64,000 nucleotides of DNA from Candidatus Obscuribacterales bacterium (GTDB lineage Bacteria; Cyanobacteriota; Vampirovibrionia; Obscuribacterales; Obscuribacteraceae), in contig JAKFVQ010000025.1 in assembly GCA_021732085.1 (NCBI GenBank), positions 62,001 through 126,000 of the forward strand, in the 5' to 3' direction. Of this stretch, positions 36,180 to 44,136 are shown piece after piece. A program made the translations under genes and the position numbers. Under the pieces are notes generated by a model, which searched no databases, was not told the DNA's origin, and saw only the letters and a list, made by a program, of their open reading frames with translations. Position 1 is the first letter of the stretch; each line of letters opens with the position of its first letter.

Positions 36180-36564
36180 CCAGATCTAAAACTTAGGACC
36201 TTCCCACATACGATGAACCTATGTGAGCATCAGCAACTGGGACCGCCGACGTCCAGCCGGCACATATATTGAAGCTCTAGAAGCGCTGCTCTATGGTGGC
36301 GCAGGCTCCAGCCGGCTCCGAAAAGAGAATTTCTTCGCTTCATTCTCTTCATGCGAAGCGTCCGGTCCGCGGGACTCCCGCCTGCGCTAAACTTTGCGCA
36401 TCTCGATGAAGCAAAACTCCAACAAGGAAACCAGAATTTCACAAGCGCTCATTAGCATTTACCAATAATCTGCTCGAATCAGGCACCGTCCACCCCCAAT
36501 TGACGTAGCCGCGTTCGGCCCCATTACAGAGTGTTCTCAACACCCGCAGCAAAGGATCGTTTCC
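36180..36564. other. 385-bp intergenic region with degenerate repeat copies
   Basis: No gene. Bases 36293-36330 carry a degenerate dispersed palindrome (GCGCAGGCTCCAGCCGGCTC then CGAAAAGAG). Bases around 36367-36383 hold another small palindrome, GCGGGACTCCCGC. The remainder shows nothing recognisable; the promoter of the next gene must lie near 36480-36550. Confidence 0.4.
36293..36330 (+). repeat. Dispersed palindromic element, degenerate intergenic copy
   Basis: TGGTGGCGCAGGCTCCAGCC then GGCTCCGAAAAGAGAA. It aligns to the consensus with a few substitutions and a one-base loss in the centre. Confidence 0.55.
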
Positions 36565-37266
36565 ATGTCCGAACTTACACAAGAAAAACAAGCGCCAGTC
36601 GAATCAAACACAGTCAATACAACTGACACCAGTTCTGATAAATGGCAAAGCACCAGCGCAGAGATATTCAGCGAAAGCGGACGAGACAAAGGATCGCAAT
36701 CTAGCGATCAGCTGGCATTTCATCAAGCAGATACAAAAGGTCCAATCGACCTAAAAGAAGATGACTTCGGCAAAATCGGTCCCAAAGCTGCCGAGGTCAT
36801 GAAAGGCGCAGGCGTCAGTAAAATTGAAATCGAACCTGGAGATGGCTTCGACACAGTCACCGCGACACTAAAAGAACCACTGGAAATCGCGCAAGATCCT
36901 GAAAAGGACGGAAGCAGAAAACTAAAAGTTGACACCACTTTCAAAGCCGACATCAGTGTCGAAAAAGACGGAACCATCGTACTCGATAACATTGAGGGCT
37001 TAAAAGCAGAAGTAAAAGCACTCGGCCGGTGGCGCGACGCAAACGTCTCCCGCGTTGAGATAAGAAAAGGCGAAGACGGACAAACCGAAGTCACATCAAC
37101 TGGCGGCATTGGTGTATTCAGCCGATCTCAAACGCGCATCAAGCCAGCTGAAATTATGGACAAAGCCAAAATCCTCATAGATCGCTTCAACGATCTCAAG
37201 CAAGGAAATGGTGGCAAAGATAATAAACAAAGCTCGCTCGATCTTCCCAGATTGTTGCTCGGCTAG
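36565..37266 (+). CDS. Conserved protein of unknown family, paralogue B
   Basis: 233 aa, no signal peptide, first ~60 residues polar and Ser/Thr/Gln-rich. Then the same core as the protein at 29993-30757: LKEDDFGKIGPKAAEVMKG, SKIEIEPG, DISVEKDGTIVLDNIEGLKA, VEIRKGEDGQTEVTSTGGIG, FSRSQTRIKPAEIMDKAKIL. The tail is Lys/Gln-rich. Two copies 6 kb apart point to a lineage-specific family; function unknown. Confidence 0.8.
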   Translation: MSELTQEKQAPVESNTVNTTDTSSDKWQSTSAEIFSESGRDKGSQSSDQLAFHQADTKGPIDLKEDDFGKIGPKAAEVMKGAGVSKIEIEPGDGFDTVTATLKEPLEIAQDPEKDGSRKLKVDTTFKADISVEKDGTIVLDNIEGLKAEVKALGRWRDANVSRVEIRKGEDGQTEVTSTGGIGVFSRSQTRIKPAEIMDKAKILIDRFNDLKQGNGGKDNKQSSLDLPRLLLG

Positions 37267-37314
37267 AACAATGTAATCTCCGCTCTCATTCGTGATTTCA
37301 TCATCGCAGCAGAA

Positions 37315-37333
37315 GGCGTGACAAGTTCACGCC
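37315..37333 (+). terminator. Perfect 7-bp hairpin between two genes
   Basis: GGCGTGA and TCACGCC around a five-base loop, 50 bp past paralogue B and 48 bp before the next gene. No T-run; could be a terminator or a leader element. Confidence 0.35.
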
Positions 37334-37381
37334 AGAATAGTGAAATAGAATCCTGCATGTACAGATGCAGGGAGCGGACAA

Positions 37382-37870
37382 ATGAAAGAAGTAGATTGGG
37401 ATGCAGAAAAGCACGTGTCGCCTTCTGGCTTGGAATTCAACATTGACTATCTCAAAGGCGTCATCGAGAAGCAATGCATCAGAACAGCTGATCAAGCGTT
37501 GCCAACTTATGACTACGGACGAGAGAATCCGCGTGGAAGCACGCCGCTCATCTCTGCCGACAAAGCAGATTTCATATCGGACTGCGTAAAGGAGCGACGC
37601 GGCGAATATGAAGAATGGATGACCGAAAGCATAGACCGCGAAGAGGCAAGAACGGCCCTCGACAAGATCAACTCCGATATAATGAAAACAGCAAAAAATG
37701 GTAAAAACGAACTCGTAGTGAAAACGTTGTATACAAACGAGATTCCGCGATCGTTTGAACCGGTAACAGAAGCACTCAAGAATAAAGGATATAAGATAGA
37801 GGTTCAGCAATCGCAAGCACAAGGTCCCGAAACCCCTCCCCAATTCGAAGTCATAGTCAAGTTCAAATAG
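37382..37870 (+). CDS. Hypothetical soluble protein
   Basis: 162 aa with a GGAG site eight bases before the ATG. No signal peptide, no membrane segment. Charged helices in the middle (ERRGEYEEWMTESIDREEAR, ALDKINSDIMKTAKNGKNEL) and a short beta-rich end (YKIEVQQS, QFEVIVKFK). I do not recognise the family. Confidence 0.7.
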   Translation: MKEVDWDAEKHVSPSGLEFNIDYLKGVIEKQCIRTADQALPTYDYGRENPRGSTPLISADKADFISDCVKERRGEYEEWMTESIDREEARTALDKINSDIMKTAKNGKNELVVKTLYTNEIPRSFEPVTEALKNKGYKIEVQQSQAQGPETPPQFEVIVKFK

Positions 37871-37952
37871 AAAACGTAAAAACACGCTACTGCTACCCCC
37901 GCGTCGCTACAAGGAAACGAAAGAATACCGGCCGCCTCGAAGCTCCTAGCGA

Positions 37953-38021
37953 GAGCGCCGGGTTACAGACTGCTTCGAATGTCCTAATCGGAGCGCAGGC
38001 TTCCTGCCTGCTTCGAAAAGA
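37953..38021 (+). repeat. Two tandem copies of the dispersed palindromic element
   Basis: A decayed copy (37953-37980, ending ACTGCTTCGAA) is followed by a nearly perfect one at 37988-38021, GGAGCGCAGGCTTCCTGCCT then GCTTCGAAAAG. The spacing between the two is about 10 bp. They lie between two genes, in plus orientation. Confidence 0.7.
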
Positions 38022-38068
38022 ATGGGACTTGCTGATATGATCTCGCTAAATAAATTCGAGCTCAAATC

Positions 38069-38770
38069 ATGCTTTCACTCGTAGAAATCAGAAACAAACT
38101 TCAACGTCGAGCGATAATTCTCGAACATGCAATTTGTGAACCTGGAATCAAAGATCCCAATTGGTCTTGGTTCGGCAACGTCGATCTCTGCTTACCAGGC
38201 GAAACTTGGCCTACCCAAGACGACGACTTTCTCAGCCCGCTCGCACAAATAAACCTGACACATTTTCCATTTCGCCCTCCACATCTGCAAGACGTTGAAT
38301 TGCTTACAGTCTTCATCAACGAATTTGATTTGCCATCAAGCGATGAAGCAAATGGTAAAGGATGGTGCCTCCGAGCTTATCGTTCAATTTCCGAACTGAT
38401 ACCACTCAAAAGACCTGAGGCTCTAAAATCAGATCTCAAAGCATTTCCTCTACAGCCTGCAATTGTTGAAGCCGATTTTCCATGCCACGAGGACGTCGAA
38501 ATCGATTTGCCTGAAGAGTTGGATGACAATTATCCGGATCACTTCAAGACTGTCGAGGGATTTAAACTTGGCGGATGGCCTTATTTGATTCAAAGCGAGA
38601 TCTATTGGGCGCCATGGAACAAGCATCCGGCTAAGCCAGAATATGTTTTCCAGATCGACTCCTGCGAAAAAGGTCAATGGCAATGGGGAGACGGCGGGGT
38701 CGGCTACTTTGGCAGGGGAACAGCGCCTGGTCACGAGAATACGTGGACGATGGCTTGGCAGTGCTACTAG
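38069..38770 (+). CDS. DUF1963 (YwqG-like) protein
   Basis: 233 aa, soluble. Pattern of DUF1963: PLAQINLTHFPF near residue 60, LLTVFINEF, then FKLGGWPYLIQSEIYW and EYVFQIDSCEKGQWQWGDGG followed by VGYFGRG. Proteins of this family are common immunity-like or unknown cytosolic proteins in bacteria; no enzyme activity is established that I can name. Single gene, no close partner. Confidence 0.8.
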   Translation: MLSLVEIRNKLQRRAIILEHAICEPGIKDPNWSWFGNVDLCLPGETWPTQDDDFLSPLAQINLTHFPFRPPHLQDVELLTVFINEFDLPSSDEANGKGWCLRAYRSISELIPLKRPEALKSDLKAFPLQPAIVEADFPCHEDVEIDLPEELDDNYPDHFKTVEGFKLGGWPYLIQSEIYWAPWNKHPAKPEYVFQIDSCEKGQWQWGDGGVGYFGRGTAPGHENTWTMAWQCY

Positions 38771-39007
38771 CTGATATTAGTAGATGCTCTTGTCGAGGCA
38801 ATTCTGACCTGAATTTCAGGTTCATCCCGGCGCCGAATTTACACTCTTGAAGGCTCCAAACTCGCCGAAGCACCGATCCCACAATACTTTTCGGACGATG
38901 ACAGGTCTGCTAAAGATCGTAAAGTGGCCACGATTGAAGGGATGTAGAGCGTTGCCAAGTATGTTAATATGACTTTCTCTTGGATCTTATAGGTCCCGGG
39001 GTTACGT
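38771..39007. other. Intergenic region before tRNA-Arg
   Basis: No gene. A 6-bp palindrome ACCTGA/TCAGGT with a three-base loop lies at 38817-38831, about 50 bp after the DUF1963 stop. The tRNA promoter must lie near 38945-39000; clear boxes could not be assigned. Confidence 0.3.
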
Positions 39008-39084
39008 CTGCCCGTAGCCCAGCTGGATAGAGCGCATGGCTACGAACCATGAGGTCGGGAGTTCGAATCTCTCCGGGCAGGCCA
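39008..39084 (+). tRNA. tRNA-Arg(ACG)
   Basis: Cloverleaf of 77 nt with encoded CCA. Acceptor CTGCCCG pairs fully with CGGGCAG; anticodon stem CATGG/CCATG encloses CTACGAA with anticodon ACG; T arm GGGAG-TTCGAAT-CTCTC. The D arm (GCCC...GAGC) is slightly imperfect. A second copy of its 3' 56 nt lies 1.0 kb downstream (40043-40098). Confidence 0.95.
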
Positions 39085-39093
39085 AACTAAAAC

Positions 39094-39123
39094 AAAAAAC
39101 GACTCCTCCGGGGGTCGTTTTTT
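39094..39123 (+). terminator. Rho-independent terminator of tRNA-Arg
   Basis: AAAAAACGAC and GTCGTTTTTT pair around a G+C-rich centre, ending in six T's, ten bases after the tRNA CCA. Confidence 0.85.
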
Positions 39124-39150
39124 ACATGGGACGTGAGTCCGGAGTTTCAA

Positions 39151-39471
39151 ATGCACGACTCCAGCCAAAAGCCAAAACGACCACCAACTTGGCGAGAAAT
39201 GCATGCCGATACAGACCCCCGAATTGAAGAAATTCAGTTCCAACGATTGCGGGAAATGCCGGCTTGGCGTAAGTTCGAAATAGTTGGTCAAATGAACAAG
39301 GCTCTTAAAGACCTTATTCTTGTGAGTCTGCACGACCGATATCCCGATGCAACGGAGGAGCAAATTCGTCGCATCATGGCTGACAAAATATTGGGAAAAG
39401 AGCTTGCCCTGAAGGCTTATGGTCCCTGCGATTACCCGCATCATGAGGAGTCGAATCTTGGAGATTCCTGA
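39151..39471 (+). CDS. Small partner protein of a nucleotidyltransferase module
   Basis: 106 aa from ATG 39151 (GGAG six bases upstream; GTG at 39133 is less likely). Entirely helical and charged: DPRIEEIQFQRLREMPAWRK, VGQMNKALKDLILVSLHDRY, ATEEQIRRIMADKILGKELA. Such small helical proteins with 'RLREM...K...VGQM...R' patterns often precede nucleotidyltransferases in cyanobacteria and others. Its end overlaps the start of the next gene by about 14 bp, typical of toxin-antitoxin-like pairs. Role of partner or antitoxin is an inference. Confidence 0.75.
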   Translation: MHDSSQKPKRPPTWREMHADTDPRIEEIQFQRLREMPAWRKFEIVGQMNKALKDLILVSLHDRYPDATEEQIRRIMADKILGKELALKAYGPCDYPHHEESNLGDS

Positions 39472-40042
39472 ATGGGCCTTTGTTACACATAGAGTCATCG
39501 AAGTCTTAGAAGCTTTATCAATTAAGTACGTGATAGGAGGTTCTATTGCAAGCATCCTGCATGGAACAACGCGATCAACGCTGGATGCCGACATACTGGC
39601 TGAAATTGAACTCCACCATATTCCTGACCTCAAAGCAGCTTTGGAGGCTGAGTTTTATATTAAGCCTGAAATGATAAAGAACGCCATACGTCATAGAAGT
39701 AGCTTTAACTTACTGCATCAGGAAACAATGTTCAAAGTTGACATTTTTCTTCCCAAGAAACGAATCTTCGACTCGGCCCAGTTAGAACATCGTGTCGAAA
39801 AGCTGTTGGCGCCTGAATCCGATCAAAAGGTTTGGATCTTAAGCGCTGAGGATATCATTCTCGCAAAGCTTGAATGGTATAACAATGGGAATCGCGCCTC
39901 AGAACGTCAATGGCGTGACGTACTTGGTGTTGTTAAATCGAAGTACCCAAGTCTTAATACGGACTATCTAAGTCGGATGGCCGCGCAACTCGGGATCACC
40001 GAGTTGATGGAAGCAGCTCTCGCTGAAGGAACGAACAACTAA
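39458..40042 (+). CDS. Nucleotidyltransferase-fold protein (AbiEii/MNT-like)
   Basis: 194 aa from TTG 39458, chosen for GAGGAG seven bases upstream; ATG 39443 or 39419 are alternatives. The nucleotidyltransferase signature is YVIGGSIASILHGTTRSTLD followed by ADI, giving the G-G-S and the two Asp metal ligands, then MFKVDIFLPKK with the third acidic residue. The C-terminal half is helical (SAEDIILAKLEWYNNGNRAS, RQWRDVLGVVKSKY), the usual AbiEii-like tail. Together with the overlapping upstream gene it resembles a toxin-antitoxin or abortive-infection module. The stop codon abuts the second tRNA fragment. Confidence 0.85.
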   Translation: MEIPEWAFVTHRVIEVLEALSIKYVIGGSIASILHGTTRSTLDADILAEIELHHIPDLKAALEAEFYIKPEMIKNAIRHRSSFNLLHQETMFKVDIFLPKKRIFDSAQLEHRVEKLLAPESDQKVWILSAEDIILAKLEWYNNGNRASERQWRDVLGVVKSKYPSLNTDYLSRMAAQLGITELMEAALAEGTNN

Positions 40043-40098
40043 AGAGCGCACGGCTACGAACCATGAGGTCGGGAGTTCGAATCTCTTCGGGCAGGCCA
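40043..40098 (+). repeat. Partial duplicate of tRNA-Arg (attachment-site-like direct repeat)
   Basis: 56 bases nearly identical (two mismatches) to tRNA-Arg positions 39029-39084, covering anticodon arm, T arm, acceptor 3' strand and CCA. The 5' part of the tRNA is missing. This is the signature of integration at a tRNA 3' half; the DNA between the repeats (1.0 kb) holds only the two-gene module. Confidence 0.9.
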
Positions 40099-40112
40099 AT
40101 TGTAAGTCAGAT

Positions 40113-40145
40113 GAAAAGCGACTCTCCAGGGCAGGGTCGCTTTTC
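40113..40145 (+). terminator. Second tRNA-type terminator
   Basis: GAAAAGCGAC and GTCGCTTTTC form a perfect 10-bp stem 14 bp after the tRNA fragment, followed by TTTT. It occupies the same position relative to the fragment as the terminator at 39094 does to the full tRNA but differs in sequence. Confidence 0.85.
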
Positions 40146-40399
40146 TTTTGGGGTAGGCAAATCGACTCCGTGTAATGCGTGCGTAATGTTTTTAGATAAG
40201 AGGAGAAAAGCTAAGGAGAGAATTTTTCTTCCACCGACCCGTCTGTCATCGTGGGTGGTGCGTTGTGAATATCTGGGACGTTTGGGCCGTTGCAAGCGAG
40301 CCCTCGCAGACATCAAAAGAAATTTCTTGTTAGTCGTGGCCCATATTCGCGCAAATCGTTGCGTCCCATCATATCGAGCATCTCGTTTCGCAGGTTCTC
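40146..40399. other. Intergenic region between tRNA fragment and caspase-fold gene
   Basis: About 250 bp without a supported gene. A plus-strand reading frame crosses it but has no ribosome site and no protein-like character. Confidence 0.3.
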
Positions 40400-42121
40400 T
40401 CAGCGTGCCTTGAGCTCTTCCAGATGCTCTCGGGCTGACGGCAGATGAGGGTCCGCGGGGGAGCAAACTTGCAGAAAGTAATTCAATTCTGAAATGGCGC
40501 CTGCGCGGTCGCCGTTTTTCTCCATGGCCCTGCTCAATAACCAGTGCACATTTGCATCCTTTGGCGTCAATTTGGCTGCCTCTTTGTAGGCATCGATCGC
40601 CGGAACCACATAACCCTGCACCATCAATACCGAGCCCAATGTGGTACGCGCTGAAGCCGAATTTGAATCAAGGCGCACGGCTTCCTTGGCCTGCTCCGCG
40701 GCTTGATTCAAATCACCACTTTTCATAAGCGTGTAGCTGAGCCGCTCCCGCAATTCGGAGCGGGCAGGATATAGGTCAACAGCTTGTTCCATGTAGCTAA
40801 GAGCCGCCTCTGTCTGCCCGGCGGCCAGAGACTTAGCGGAAAGCGCATTGAGTATCGATATGTCTTTCGGATTGAGCCTGTATGCCGTGTTCAATTCTTG
40901 CAAACTGCTCTCCTTTTGCCCGAGTTTATCTAAAACGCGCGCATAGTTGAAGTGGAACAGCTCATCGTTTGGGCGAACAGCGATTGCTCTTCTATACATG
41001 TCCGCTGCAGTTTTCCAATCATCTTTAAGAGTCAAGGCAGCACCGAAGTCGGCAAGGGCGTCCGCATATTTCGGATCGACAGCGATGGCCAGTCGATACT
41101 GTTCCAGAGCTTCGTCTGCTTTTCCGTCAGCAATCAAATTGCTCGCTTTCAAGTAGGCTCCCTCCGCGGAAAGAAAGGAACTGACCGACGACGGAAGATT
41201 GGCAACCTGCTGCGCCGGTGGGACGCCGAGAACAAGATCTGTCCCTGTCCATGCGGATTTCATGACAGGAACCTGCTTCTTTCTCCAATCTAAAGAAGCC
41301 GTATCAGATTCGGTCTTCTCTTTAGCGATAGCAAAAGCCTTGTTGAGTGAAATCAGTCCATTCTCCTGGCGCAGAGCATTGGTGAGATTCTTGGAGAACG
41401 CGCTACTCCAGGTGATTTCATTGGGTTGGCTGGAGGATAAAATGATAAAGCCATTGCCCAAAACGACTTTTCCAAGGTCGAGATTATAGCTCTGAACGAG
41501 AGATTTGGCGCCTGATTCCAGTTTTGCGGCACCACTGTATGCTGCTTGCAAAATCAGTACAATGCGGTCGCTGTGAACGTTCTGCTTTAATGTACTCATC
41601 AGTGTCTGCATTGAGATACAGGTTCCATAGATGTTATCGAGAGCGCAGTCGTAGGCGCATAAATAGGTATTGCCGTCAGTTGTGGGAAAGCCGCTTGTAG
41701 CAATGAAAACGACAACTAGATCGTCAGGACCCACAGCGTTGCCCAGGAAGCTCTGACCCAGCGCTGTCATTATGCCTTGCTTCGTGGCGCCGCCGTCGAC
41801 GAGTAACTTCACGTGATTGCGATCAAAACGGCCACCACGCGAATCAATCAAATACTCGCAGAAGTCTCTGGCAGACTGGCCCATGTCGCCAGCGTCAGCT
41901 GGGGTCAAGCGCGCTTCTTTGAACTTCGATGTGCCAATGACGACAGCCCATTTTTGTTTAATTGGTCTATTTTTACCGATAGCGTTTGGATTTAGGTCTT
42001 GAATCTTGGTGAATTCAACGCCGGGTATAGAGCTCCGCGAAACCTCATTCGCCGCTTGAGACCACACAGGCAAGCACGTCAACGTCGCTATCAAGAGAAA
42101 TAGCCACTTAAGACGTCGCAT
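40400..42121 (-). CDS. Exported caspase-fold (C14-like) pseudo-peptidase with TPR repeats
   Basis: 573 aa from ATG 42121 (GAGG eight bases upstream). Signal peptide LKWLFLLIATLTCLPVWSQA. Caspase p20-like fold: KWAVVIGTSKF, DAGDMGQSARDFCEYLIDSR and DDLVVVFIATSGFPTTDG. At the place of the catalytic His (normally YSGHG) it reads ATSGFP, and at the place of the catalytic Cys (normally D-x-C-x-SG) it reads LILQAAYSGAA. Both catalytic residues are therefore missing. TPR units follow from about 320. It lies 15 bp after the hydrolase-DUF4384 gene, in the same operon. Confidence 0.85.
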   Translation of the reverse strand: MRRLKWLFLLIATLTCLPVWSQAANEVSRSSIPGVEFTKIQDLNPNAIGKNRPIKQKWAVVIGTSKFKEARLTPADAGDMGQSARDFCEYLIDSRGGRFDRNHVKLLVDGGATKQGIMTALGQSFLGNAVGPDDLVVVFIATSGFPTTDGNTYLCAYDCALDNIYGTCISMQTLMSTLKQNVHSDRIVLILQAAYSGAAKLESGAKSLVQSYNLDLGKVVLGNGFIILSSSQPNEITWSSAFSKNLTNALRQENGLISLNKAFAIAKEKTESDTASLDWRKKQVPVMKSAWTGTDLVLGVPPAQQVANLPSSVSSFLSAEGAYLKASNLIADGKADEALEQYRLAIAVDPKYADALADFGAALTLKDDWKTAADMYRRAIAVRPNDELFHFNYARVLDKLGQKESSLQELNTAYRLNPKDISILNALSAKSLAAGQTEAALSYMEQAVDLYPARSELRERLSYTLMKSGDLNQAAEQAKEAVRLDSNSASARTTLGSVLMVQGYVVPAIDAYKEAAKLTPKDANVHWLLSRAMEKNGDRAGAISELNYFLQVCSPADPHLPSAREHLEELKAR

Positions 42122-42136
42122 CAAGCTGACCTCAAA

Positions 42137-43894
42137 TTAGTTACCATGCAAGAGCCGTATACTTGCCGAAACCACTCCATCGGCACCAGACATCAAGCGA
42201 ACCAAGCTGCTGTCGCCAGAATTTTGCAGCTGAGAAACCCCCGAAAAATCATCAGGAATCATAACCGGGGTTGGATCATCCCAAGTCAGTTTCATGCGTG
42301 TCGGGCATAGGTCTTTGGCCCCAGAGCGCTCCTCTGAGATTAAGGCGGTACGAGTAGTATCTTGAAACGACTGCGGCGTTACGGCAACTGTCTCATTTGC
42401 AAAAACAAGACCCAATTGCTCAGTTCCTGGATGTTCATCAAATTTCATCCAGCTCTTGGATGGTATCGCATAATCCTGACCTTTCGTCAGATAGTTGCGA
42501 GTGCCGTATTCGGCAGTGGGAAATAAAAAGTAGCTTTTACCGGTGGTACCCGTCTTCATAACGAGATAGGCATAGCCGTCGCTACCTGGTATCAAATGGA
42601 AGCGAATCTGATCACCGGATTTAAATGCCGTTTTATTATTGCAGCGATATATCTTTCCGTTTCTAAAAAGCTCAATCCAAAAATTGATTTGAGGACGGGG
42701 TGTCGTCCCTATACGATTCTTGAATTCGTGCTTGGGAACTTGTTGTGGAAGTGCAGCTATTTCATTTTTTGCTGCTGATGCTGTTGCAGTTTCATTTACG
42801 GAATCACTTTCAATCTTTGCCATTTCACTGCCCAAAAACTCATCTTTAGATGCCACCACAGACAGTATCGATAAAGATCTGGCGATTTTGGGACCCAGCG
42901 GCGAGATATTTCTATCGATCCACGTCGTAATGAAGCTCAAGTCGTCTGGTTTGAATTGGCCTTCTTCGAATATCAAGTGCTCGGCGTTCTTGCTCAAGAC
43001 CAGTTGCCGATTCGGCGTCATTAGCCGTTCGAAAAGCTTCCAGGTTCCAGCTGGACGGATCAACTTGTCGTTAGTTCCTTGTACAAACAAAACCGGAGTG
43101 TTTTTTACCAGTCCGGCAGCTGTCAGATTGCCAGCCATGAAATTGTCGAACTGCAAAAACTCTTTCGGCGAGAAGTCATTTCGCATTAGCGGGTCGTTTT
43201 TCCACTCATTGCGCACTTCTTCCTTTTCTGAAATCTTTTGCACAGCTGCCTCTGCGACGTTACTCATCGGCTTGGAGTAGCCACCTAATATGGTGCTCAA
43301 TCCAGCCTTTACAGTAGCCCCCAATTCGCGTCCACTCATGCCAAAGCGATCGCGCGCCGGAACCGACGTGATCAGTCCTGAAACCAGCTCAGGATAAAAA
43401 GCCGTCGCTCGCAGCGCTATTGACCCTCCCATCGATTCACCTAAAATGACTACGGGCAAATCGGGATGATTCTTGTGGATTTGCTCTAGCACCGCTTTGA
43501 TGTCTGCAAGACAGCCGTCGAAGTCCAACTCTGTGTGTTGTGTTGGATCCTTCAACTCGCCGAACCCGCGCAGGTCCATTGCGTAAGTGGCAATGCCTAC
43601 CTTGGCCATCTCTTTGCCAAAGGCGGCATAACAGCCTTTATGCAAGCTAAATCCGTGAATACAAAGCATTGCGACGCGAGGCTTCTCATCGGATGGCAGC
43701 CATGAAACGCAGGGAGCGTTTTTGGCTACGGCGTTTGGAATGCGAATTGATTTTGCTCCAGATTCGTCGCTATCGCCTGAGGCTTGACTCTCGCCGCTAA
43801 CATCCTGGGCACCTGATTCAAGCATGAAAGAAGCAAAGCTAAGCGCAAGAATAGCTGTAAGTGCCAATTTTGCGATGTATTCTCGGATGATCAA
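42137..43894 (-). CDS. Exported alpha/beta hydrolase fused to DUF4384 domain
   Basis: 585 aa; start TTG 43894 with GAGG upstream; signal peptide LALTAILALSFASFMLESGA. Residues about 55-330 are a Hydrolase_4 domain: MLCIHGFSLHKGCYAAFGKE, VILGESMGGSIALRAT with the nucleophile Ser, VQGTNDKLIRPAGTWKLFER and NAEHLIF with the catalytic His. Residues about 410-520 match DUF4384: NFWIELFRNGKIYRCNN, SGDQIRFHLIPGSDGYAYLV, KSYFLFPTAE. DUF4384 is commonly fused or adjacent to caspase-type domains, and here a caspase-fold gene follows directly. Confidence 0.87.
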   Translation of the reverse strand: MIIREYIAKLALTAILALSFASFMLESGAQDVSGESQASGDSDESGAKSIRIPNAVAKNAPCVSWLPSDEKPRVAMLCIHGFSLHKGCYAAFGKEMAKVGIATYAMDLRGFGELKDPTQHTELDFDGCLADIKAVLEQIHKNHPDLPVVILGESMGGSIALRATAFYPELVSGLITSVPARDRFGMSGRELGATVKAGLSTILGGYSKPMSNVAEAAVQKISEKEEVRNEWKNDPLMRNDFSPKEFLQFDNFMAGNLTAAGLVKNTPVLFVQGTNDKLIRPAGTWKLFERLMTPNRQLVLSKNAEHLIFEEGQFKPDDLSFITTWIDRNISPLGPKIARSLSILSVVASKDEFLGSEMAKIESDSVNETATASAAKNEIAALPQQVPKHEFKNRIGTTPRPQINFWIELFRNGKIYRCNNKTAFKSGDQIRFHLIPGSDGYAYLVMKTGTTGKSYFLFPTAEYGTRNYLTKGQDYAIPSKSWMKFDEHPGTEQLGLVFANETVAVTPQSFQDTTRTALISEERSGAKDLCPTRMKLTWDDPTPVMIPDDFSGVSQLQNSGDSSLVRLMSGADGVVSASIRLLHGN

Positions 43895-44136
43895 TCCTGC
43901 TTCCTCGCCTGTCTTAACTACGTCGCCCGGCTAAGTCTCCGCAGCGCTTGTGCCGATTGCCCCAAGCTCCTTCTCAAATCAAGAGCGGCCATCAAAGCTC
44001 AATGAATATCGAATAGTTTAGCAGAGAAGCCTCTCCATACCCCCATCTGTCTTTCTTGGAAACGGTCTAAAATACCCGACCAGAATCTGCTGCCGGACAG
44101 AACCTCAGCAAGGTTAGTATTAAATAGCCAGAGAAT

